Positions 57,922 through 64,000 of a stretch of 64,000 nt of DNA are shown one piece after another. The number at the start of each line of letters is the position of its first letter. The first letter of the stretch is position 1. Under the pieces are notes generated by a model, which ran no database searches, had not been told where the DNA came from, and saw only the letters and a list, made by a program, of their open reading frames with translations. The translations under genes and the position numbers were made by a program. Source of the DNA: Cymbomonas tetramitiformis (Eukaryota; Chlorophyta; Pyramimonadophyceae; Pyramimonadales; Pyramimonadaceae); assembly GCA_001247695.2 (NCBI GenBank), contig LGRX02024682.1, positions 1 through 64,000 on the forward strand, read 5' to 3'.

Positions 57922-58080
57922 TTATAGTTAAAACGCACATTTTTTTTGGGTAGTTTCCCTTCAATAGAATACATATATTTTGTCTATATATCAATAGCCT
58001 TATATGAAAAAGTTTTTCAAAAGCAAAAAGTGTTTTGGTAGTGAAAACGCACATTATTTTTGAACAGTTTTTTGTCAATA
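57922..58080. other. Intergenic, AAAACGCACATT repeats
   Basis: TAAAACGCACATTTTTTTTG near 57930 and GAAAACGCACATTATTTTTG near 58040 frame an AT-rich stretch. It lies upstream of the lipase where a DUF5754-like gene is found in other blocks; none is present here. Confidence 0.5.
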
Positions 58081-58324
58081 AGTAGTATACTACCGATTAT
58101 AGCCTGCCCCCAAAACCCTAAAGACGATAATAAATGATTAATAAATACAAGAGAAAACCCTAAAGAAATAATTACGTAATAAATAGGGAATAAATTACGT
58201 GATTAAATGTGAGTACGATAAAAAATAAATAAAAAATAAATAAAAAAATCTACAATAAAAAGATAAAGATAAAATTGAAAGTAAATAAAAAGTAAATTAA
58301 TTAATGTTTCAATAAGATATATGT
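58081..58324 (-). repeat. Type 1 terminal repeat, outer end to the left
   Basis: AGTAGTATACTACCGATTATAGCC, CCCCCAAAACCCTAAAGACG, AATTACGTAATAAATAGGG. Unlike other type 1 copies, its inner side touches a penton gene directly, with no accessory genes. Confidence 0.82.
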
Positions 58325-59117
58325 TAGTTAAATCTGAAGGTAGCAAAATTTTCCCTAAAATATCACCGGAAATAATAACATTCTCTTTTGAATTATTGGA
58401 AAGGTTAGTGCTTTCTAAATTGTTTGTTGGCAACGATGAAATTCTGAGATAAATAGCGTCATTTGTTTGCAAATTACCGGGAAATTTGGAAATAAATACT
58501 TCATTTACGGTTTCGATGTCAAACAAATCTTTAATCTGTGAAAAATCTGCTAAACCGGCAACTGATTTATTTGTTTGTCCGCCTAAGACTTGGTCTACAT
58601 CATTGTATTTACCGGGAGAATTAAAAATATTATTTAATGCATTACCTAAATTACTCCCTGGCACTGCTTGAAAATCACCGGTTATTGAAAATGCAACAAA
58701 TTTAATATCGGGAGCAGGTTTGCTAAGTGTAATCGTAAAACGTCCTGAAATTGCATTGTAAGTAACATCAACGCTATCAGCAGGCCTTGCAAACCCAAAG
58801 TTGGCGACAAGAACATCTAAGATAATTGTTTCTAAAATCGATTTTAAATCATCTAAATCTGTATAATTTCCATCAGGTATTCTACATTCATACAAATCAT
58901 CAGAATTTATTTTAGCAATATAGAAAATTCCATTATATTCATTAATGGTATACCAAGTCTTTGCAGCCGAAAAACTGTTTACAATTATTTTCAATTTGTT
59001 TGTATTTTTATAGTTTGTTAATTGTGTTGGTATATTGATATTGATAATTCTGGAATCACCAAACGATGAAAGGTCTTCATTTGATAAATAAAGTGTACGT
59101 TCAGATATTACACTCAT
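58325..59117 (-). pseudogene. Minor capsid (penton) candidate, 3' end cut
   Basis: First 264 residues follow the intact copy (ISERTLYLSNEDLS; AAKTWYTINEYNGIFYI; GGQTNKSVAGLADFSQ). At LLPSDLT it runs into the terminal repeat and would read about 40 unrelated residues before a stop at 58203. Confidence 0.8.
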
Positions 59118-59334
59118 GACTATCTCTATTTATAATATCAATATAGTTTTTATTCATTTCAATATCTTCCTTTGAATCTCTATTCAATGGTAAAGGTAAT
59201 TCAATGTTTCCATTATACATATCGTCATATAGTTTTGGTCTTTTGATATAATCATCAACAATCAATTCAATATGAAATGTGGATAAATCAGGGTACAAAA
59301 TCTGAGCATTTTTGATTAAGTGTTCACGTTCCAT
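59101..59334 (-). CDS. Small conserved protein between lipase and penton (77 aa)
   Basis: MEREHLIKNAQILYPDLSTF, PKLYDDMYNGN, LPLPLNRDSKE. Overlaps the lipase by 11 bp and the penton by 17 bp. Closest to the copy at 18723. Confidence 0.7.
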   Translation of the reverse strand: MEREHLIKNAQILYPDLSTFHIELIVDDYIKRPKLYDDMYNGNIELPLPLNRDSKEDIEMNKNYIDIINRDSHECNI

Positions 59335-60637
59335 AATTTACCAAAAGATTATTATTTTCATCTTTAATCATATTTTCATTGATGGATGTATACTTATTTG
59401 ATTGTGATTTATCTATACTTCTATCAAATGATGACATTCTTTGAGGACCTTTGTTTGATATATAATCAGCCAATAATCTTGCTTCTAAGGGTGCGTCGTC
59501 ATGCAAGTAATTTTTGTCGATATCGAAATTTACTCCTAACAGTCCTAATGGATTCAAATCTTCTGAAATTCGATTGTTAAATTCATCACTTCCAACATTT
59601 TTTGATGAAAGATTTCTTGCGTCATTCAAAGCATTTCCGAACATCAACACATCGAGTCCGGTCCCTATAGTATTAAATGTAGATTTCAATAAATTTACCT
59701 TATTAACTTTGTTATTCTTTGGCATTTGAAAGAATTGTTTGAGATTATGCGGCGAAGTGATATATTGATACGGTGCTTTCAATAAATCATAAGGGTTCTT
59801 GTTTTCGAAGTAATGAAACAACTTTCTATTTGAATTTGATGGTATTTTCAAAGCTCCCGCAGTGGCCCAATCAGTTACAACTCGATGAATATTTTGCGGT
59901 GCATTTCCATTGACTTTAGGAGTATGTATATGTGATAGAAATGGATTGAAGGTCGTTGATTGAACATTGAATTTCTCACCGACATGAATGGATTTCGCAC
60001 CGCCCAAAGATGTCCCTAACAATTCAGTGTCATGATTAGAATACTTTTTCAACGTGTCTAAATATACCTTTTCAGCCCTTAAAAATGAATCTCGTGTTTC
60101 ATGTTTACCTTTAATCACCGAAAATATGTCCGCTCTATCTTCATTTAAGTAGGATGGATTTGACGACGCACCGTGATATGCAATATGTATCTGATTATTT
60201 CCATTATTGAGTACTACGGCGTCATAATTTGAAAGCTCCGGGTCGATATTGAATCGATTGTTAAGAATATCTTTATTCAATTGTCTTTGAGCGGTCACAT
60301 AGGTGTTATGTTCATAACCGCCCGGAAACAACAAATCAGATTGATAATTTCTTGAACCGAGATAAGAAGATATTCCGACATGATATGCTTTTTCCCTAAG
60401 ACTATTTGAAAATGATTGTTGAATTTGTGACGGTTGTAAGTCACCTAATTGTTTGAACAAGCTATTCATTTGAACTCTATATCGTTTCTTTTCACTTTCA
60501 TTTAACTCATACCTTTTATTCAAATCTGAAACTGAATAAACATTATTGTTATTTTGAAAATTAAGTATCTTGTTCGATGAATTTAACACTTTATTGTTGC
60601 AGAAATTATTCAATGGTGAGCACAAAGACCCTTGCAT
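59324..60637 (-). CDS. Lipase-like protein (437 aa), intact
   Basis: HIAYHGASSNPSYL at residues 151-164; nucleophile elbow GTSLGG at 208-213 (Ser 210); FNPFLSHIHTPKVNG; VVTDWATAGALKIPSN. Very close to the frameshifted copy at 17401, so that gene's A-run error is easy to see. Divergent from the DUF5754-like gene at 60665 across 27 bp, the same arrangement as at 17376/17401. Confidence 0.7.
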   Translation of the reverse strand: MQGSLCSPLNNFCNNKVLNSSNKILNFQNNNNVYSVSDLNKRYELNESEKKRYRVQMNSLFKQLGDLQPSQIQQSFSNSLREKAYHVGISSYLGSRNYQSDLLFPGGYEHNTYVTAQRQLNKDILNNRFNIDPELSNYDAVVLNNGNNQIHIAYHGASSNPSYLNEDRADIFSVIKGKHETRDSFLRAEKVYLDTLKKYSNHDTELLGTSLGGAKSIHVGEKFNVQSTTFNPFLSHIHTPKVNGNAPQNIHRVVTDWATAGALKIPSNSNRKLFHYFENKNPYDLLKAPYQYITSPHNLKQFFQMPKNNKVNKVNLLKSTFNTIGTGLDVLMFGNALNDARNLSSKNVGSDEFNNRISEDLNPLGLLGVNFDIDKNYLHDDAPLEARLLADYISNKGPQRMSSFDRSIDKSQSNKYTSINENMIKDENNNLLVNYGT

Positions 60638-60664
60638 ACTAATATAATAACATAGACTATATAA

Positions 60665-60955
60665 ATGACTTGTAAGTATTCAATATCTCAATACACTAAA
60701 GATAAAGCAAACAAATTGAATGTATATGTCAAGATATCAACAAATAAAGATAAGAAGATTGATGTGTTTGATAAGAAAACTGATGGAAAATTAGCGAGTG
60801 TCGGGTTGTGCGGTATGATGGATTATCCATCTTATATTAAGTTAAAAGGTATCAAGTATGCGAACCAAAGGAGGAAGTTGTACAAATTGAGACATAATAA
60901 ATACAGAAATAAAAAAGGGACAAATAGTTATTTTGCTGACAAATTGTTGTGGTAA
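60665..60955 (+). CDS. DUF5754-like small viral protein (96 aa)
   Basis: MTCKYSISQYTKDKANKLNV, SVGLCGMMDYPSYIKLKG, NQRRKLYKLRHNKYR, SYFADKLLW. Near-identical to 17086-17376, with the family's RH kept. Last viral gene before the GC-richer flank. Confidence 0.6.
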   Translation: MTCKYSISQYTKDKANKLNVYVKISTNKDKKIDVFDKKTDGKLASVGLCGMMDYPSYIKLKGIKYANQRRKLYKLRHNKYRNKKGTNSYFADKLLW

Positions 60956-61200
60956 TTCTAACTCTAACTTTAACTCCAACTCTAACTCCAACTCTAACTT
61001 CAACTCTAACTTTAACTCAGACTGAGTAAATTGCGTGTCTTAAATAAACTTTTCAACAGTAAATACAAATATAATATCAACAAAAATAATAAGTCAAAAG
61101 TATTTCAGCACAGCAAATTGCCCGATGCTAACTCTAACTCTAACCCTAACCCCAACTTTAACTTTTACTCCAACTCTAACTTAAGATGGGGATCTTGCAC
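60956..61200. repeat. Degenerate CTAACT/AACTCT repeat, two runs
   Basis: Runs of CTCTAACTTTAACTCCAACT type (60956-61020) and CTAACTCTAACTCTAACCCT type (61128-61185) on either side of about 100 bp of plain AT-rich DNA. CTAACC units recall telomere-like repeats but the array is too degenerate to be one. Confidence 0.8.
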
Positions 61201-61213
61201 AAAAGTGGTTACC

Positions 61214-62280
61214 TTATTTTTCAGCAGGTTTTGCACGGTAAACTGCGTGTTGCACATCAAAAAAAGCTTCTTCACCGGCTGTTTGCTTGGCAAAAAACTC
61301 TTGTTCTGAAATAATGGGCCACTGACACCTTCTCAAAGGCCTGTTCTGTAAAACAACCAGTTTATCGTTCGCCATCTTTGCACGGATATTAGCCTGTTTT
61401 AAGTCATACTCACGTTGCTGTTGTTCTTCCTCTTCAGAAGGCTTGGTCCAAGCAATTAACCGACGTTTTGCAGTTTCAGCATCGGCAATCGCCTGTTGGT
61501 CTTTGGTCCTTTCCAGGGCCATTATTTTTGAAGCAGTTCTTTTCTTTTCTTTTAACTTGAGAGCTTTCAACAGTGACTTGGCTTGGTCGTGGGACTGCAA
61601 AAGCCACTCGTTTATGTCCCCATTATAGTCTTTAAAGTCCGCCATAAAATACTGATCGCTGAAACCTCCTTCTTCGTCGCCTTCACCATATTCGGCCAGA
61701 CGAGCTAAAAGGTTTCCGATGACAGACTCGCAAGTGTTTGCATACTTTTCAAAAGTCAGCAAACTTTCAGAATACGACTCGTTGCGAACTTGGAGTTTTT
61801 TTAGGTTCTCCGTGAACGCAAAAACTCTTTTATTCAAGTCTTGTACCCGTTCAAACTTTTCTCGTACTTCCTCCGTGCAGTCGACCGGAATACTAATTTT
61901 AATTGTGGGCTCTTCGACCTTAGTTGCCTCGTACGGAACGATGGCGGTAGAAGCAACGTTAGTTGCCTCGTACGGAACGATAGCTTCAGAAACAGACTGC
62001 GAACCTCCGGCGATTGGAAGACCAGGTGCAATTCCCTCAAAAGCAGGCAATTCTGTCTCGGGGCGTTGTTGTCTGTGAACAGCTTTCAACAAACACACAG
62101 CAAACCTGTCCGCCAGTTCGTTTGCACGCGTGTCGTTGGCTGTTATGTATTCGGTAAAAAACGGTGGAGCAATCAAACGACAATACTCCCAAGCCATCAA
62201 CAATATTTCTATGAACCACTTCCAGTGTCGTTCACAAACACCGTTTTCAGTGCTGCGAGTACATCGGACTACGTCAATAA
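61214..62280 (-). CDS. Coiled-coil hypothetical protein, 5' end cut
   Basis: Helical N-terminal part (MAWEYCRLIAPPFF; ELADRFAVCLLKAVHRQ), two AIVPYEAT repeats, a coiled coil near the middle (RVQDLNKRVFAFTENLKKLQ) and a Lys/Glu-rich helix (SLLKALKLKEKKRTASKIM). GC-richer than the viral blocks. At 62281 the frame runs into a terminal-repeat remnant, so the original start is lost or lies at MAWEY inside the open frame. Unrecognised. Confidence 0.5.
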
Positions 62281-62390
62281 CACATTTAATCACGTAATTT
62301 ATTCTCAATTTATTACGTAATTATTTCTTGTATTTATTATTTAGTTATTTTGTTTATATAAATGGTACGCTATAGTCGGTACTTAACTAC
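62281..62390 (+). repeat. Short terminal-repeat remnant
   Basis: CACATTTAATCACGTAATTT, TTACGTAATTATTTCTTG, then GGTACGCTATAGTCGGTACTTAACTAC. About 110 bp only: inner motifs like type 1, outer end CTATAGTCGG like type 2. No element gene attached. Confidence 0.7.
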
Positions 62391-62920
62391 TATCGTTTGA
62401 CACAACATACGGTTATGGTTTGCGCGTATAAATACGCATGCTCAACCCTATTTAGGTCACGTTACATCTTCAACACATAGCTAGGCGTTATGCAAAACAT
62501 GCTAGGGTCATGATTAGGGTTTACACGGGGCAGTGGATACGCATTCAGCGCCGCAATGCGTGAGATATACATTCATTGGTGACATCGCATTTTCACTCGA
62601 TGCTCAATTTTGAACAATGCAGTACGATGCGCCTTTGAAATACGTTTCAAGTGGTATGCTCAAAACACAAATCGGCCTTCGTATGCGGCGGGTATATGGA
62701 AAACACTGACTTCAACCAAAACCAAAAATAGTTATGACGGTTTAGGGGTTAATGCCGGAACACGGTACTGCTTTCGCAATAAGATATCCCTCAGGCTGAA
62801 CTTTTGAGTTGCAATCATATCTTGTTTTATTATCTGCCAACGTGATAACAAACTCTTCAGCAGTTCTCTGTGCCATAATTCTGTTAACTTTTAACAAACT
62901 TGTAACTTTCGAACACCTAA
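62391..62920. other. Intergenic, no gene seen
   Basis: GC-richer DNA with no supported gene; the small frame at 62610-62807 has no homologue here and no clear features. Confidence 0.5.
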
Positions 62921-63245
62921 CGAGTAAGTAACGAGTAAGTAATGAGTAACTAATGAGTAACTCTTGAGTAACTACTGAGTAACTCTTGAGTAACTCTTGA
63001 GTAACTCTTGAGTAACTATTGAATAAGTGAAATCTGGAATTAAAGATTTTTTATTTTATTTTAATTATTTTAATTATTACACTATTTTAATTATTTTATT
63101 TTCTATTTTATTTAATAATTGTCACTATAAAGTTACTTGAAAGTTACTTATGAGTTACTTAGGAGTTACTCGAGAGTTACTCGAGAGTTACTCGAGAGTT
63201 ACTAGTTACTTACTAGTTACTTACAGGTTGAAACTTACAGGTTAC
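62921..63245. repeat. Inverted GAGTTACT minisatellites around an AT-rich core
   Basis: GAGTAACTCTTGAGTAACT units (62921-63027) face GAGTTACTCGAGAGTTACT units (63131-63245) across about 100 bp of ATTTTAATTATTTTA. The right arm matches 1-118. Confidence 0.88.
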
Positions 63246-63330
63246 TACTGTATACGATCGATGTTCGATACTCGAGCTTAAACATGCCACAAAATAATGT
63301 TTGGCCACCCTAAATAATCAGTTAACAACT

Positions 63331-63858
63331 ATGGCTAAAACACGCGGTACGAAACGCAAGCAGTGCACTCGCAGGCAGTGCGTAATATGCAATAAAGCAT
63401 TTAGCGGTATTCCGTTCAATGCGATGCCTCTTGCACGTGGCGACAGCTGCGAATCGTGCCACAGTTCTAAGGTTATTCCCGCAACCGTGGAACAAAATGC
63501 CGTGGCACAAGCAGGTCCTCCTCGAGGGGTAAAACGAGAACGCAAGTCCGATTTTGAACCCGAGCCTTCTCCGGAAAAGAAGGTAAAGAAGAAACCTTAC
63601 CGCCCGATTGAAGGACCTGGAAAACAGGACAAGAAAGCGCTTCCCTCTGCTTCACCTGAGCTCCGCATGCGTTTACGGTCAAAAGTAAATATGCTCAAAA
63701 ACGATACTGCAAACCCTGGTGAAGACCCACAGCGAAAGTCCGATTGGAACACTAAGAAAAAGTTAATAATGCAATTGGGAACAGAACAGCAGCGTGCAGC
63801 AATTCTTGTGCACGAACAGGTGTTTCCAGAAAGCACGTGTTATAAAAAGGCAGGCTAA
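63331..63858 (+). CDS. Hypothetical Cys-pair basic protein (175 aa)
   Basis: Start at MAKTRGTKRKQC. RRQCVICNKAF and DSCESCHSSK give two Cys pairs about 25 residues apart, a possible zinc site. Then a Lys/Pro-rich region (KPYRPIEGPGKQDKK) and a helical C-terminus (WNTKKKLIMQLGTEQQRAA). Not recognised. Follows the GAGTTACT repeats just as the gene at 119 does; the two proteins are not otherwise alike. Confidence 0.55.
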   Translation: MAKTRGTKRKQCTRRQCVICNKAFSGIPFNAMPLARGDSCESCHSSKVIPATVEQNAVAQAGPPRGVKRERKSDFEPEPSPEKKVKKKPYRPIEGPGKQDKKALPSASPELRMRLRSKVNMLKNDTANPGEDPQRKSDWNTKKKLIMQLGTEQQRAAILVHEQVFPESTCYKKAG

Positions 63859-64000
63859 ACAGTGACGATGAACAACAATATACTATAGCAAATAGAATAA
63901 TATTACCATACTTTGTATTATTTGTCTATTACTTGTTCTATTATTGGTTCTAGCTTCTAGTTTCTACCTCGAAAAATCCTTTCAGTTTCCGCGTCCAGAA
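63859..64000. other. Intergenic at window edge
   Basis: No gene. TACCTCGAAAAAT at about 63966 matches ACCTCGAAAAATG at 110, just ahead of the first gene in the window. Confidence 0.5.

Noticed and set aside
57881..58078. Minus-strand ORF upstream of the lipase
   Set aside because: AT-rich intergenic DNA with repeats; no homologue in the other lipase loci.
1..64000. tRNA or rRNA genes
   Set aside because: I saw no rRNA-like stretch or clear tRNA cloverleaf; a dedicated scan was not possible.
1..64000. A free giant-virus genome as source
   Set aside because: LTR retrotransposon with target duplication, MITEs, broken duplicates and an FkbM-like gene fit a eukaryotic chromosome with integrated small viruses better.

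Overview
The window looks like nuclear DNA of a eukaryote, probably a protist or alga, crowded with integrated DNA elements of the Polinton / Polinton-like virus (PLV) type. The evidence is protein-primed type B DNA polymerase genes, FtsK/HerA-like packaging ATPases, retrovirus-like (DDE) integrases, a PLV-type double-jelly-roll major capsid protein (MCP), a candidate minor capsid (penton) protein and fibre-like proteins, all in AT-rich DNA with very short spacers. Between these lie GC-richer stretches with unrelated genes, two small TA-flanked MITEs, and a GC-rich gag-only LTR retrotransposon with a 5-bp target duplication. The species cannot be named from the sequence. Layout: 0-2.05 kb, GC-richer DNA with a coiled-coil/Cys-rich gene behind a GAGTTACT minisatellite. 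2.05-10.57 kb, block 1 (ATPase, PolB, broken integrase, small proteins, end region). 10.57-26.10 kb, block 2 (PolB stump, ATPase, methyltransferase split by a MITE, a GC-richer interval at 14.2-17.05 kb, then lipase, penton, MCP, fibres, F-box-like genes, terminal repeat). 26.10-28.28 kb, block 3 (small proteins, RING, terminal repeat). 28.28-37.24 kb, block 4 (methyltransferase-MCP chimera, broken PolB and integrase, F-box-like/SAP gene, terminal repeat). 37.24-40.71 kb, block 5. 40.71-41.94 kb, block 6. 41.94-47.89 kb, host-like DNA with a decayed FkbM-like methyltransferase gene and the LTR element. 47.89-49.78, 49.78-58.08 and 58.08-60.96 kb, three blocks in the opposite orientation. 60.96-64.0 kb, GC-richer DNA with two genes, repeats and a small terminal-repeat remnant. 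Every block keeps one outer end, with a related sequence (CTATA(A/G)TCGGT ... TACTACT), and is cut at its other side inside a gene or against foreign DNA. All outer ends left of 42 kb face right, and those from 47.9 to 58.1 kb face left. Two blocks with the same kind of end (28.3-37.2 and 49.8-58.1 kb) carry the replication half and the virion half of one element type. Together the blocks suggest an ancestral element of about 20 kb: end, accessory genes, fibres, MCP, penton, lipase, methyltransferase, ATPase, PolB, integrase, small basic proteins, accessory genes, end. Next to the ends sits a variable compartment of RING-like, F-box-like plus SAP, and a third protein family, each behind a repeated upstream motif. 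Many core genes are broken by one-base indels, often in homopolymers, or by nonsense codons, so most copies look inactive unless some breaks are assembly errors. Intact copies remain for MCP, lipase (two), ATPase (two), one PolB, one penton and several fibre genes.
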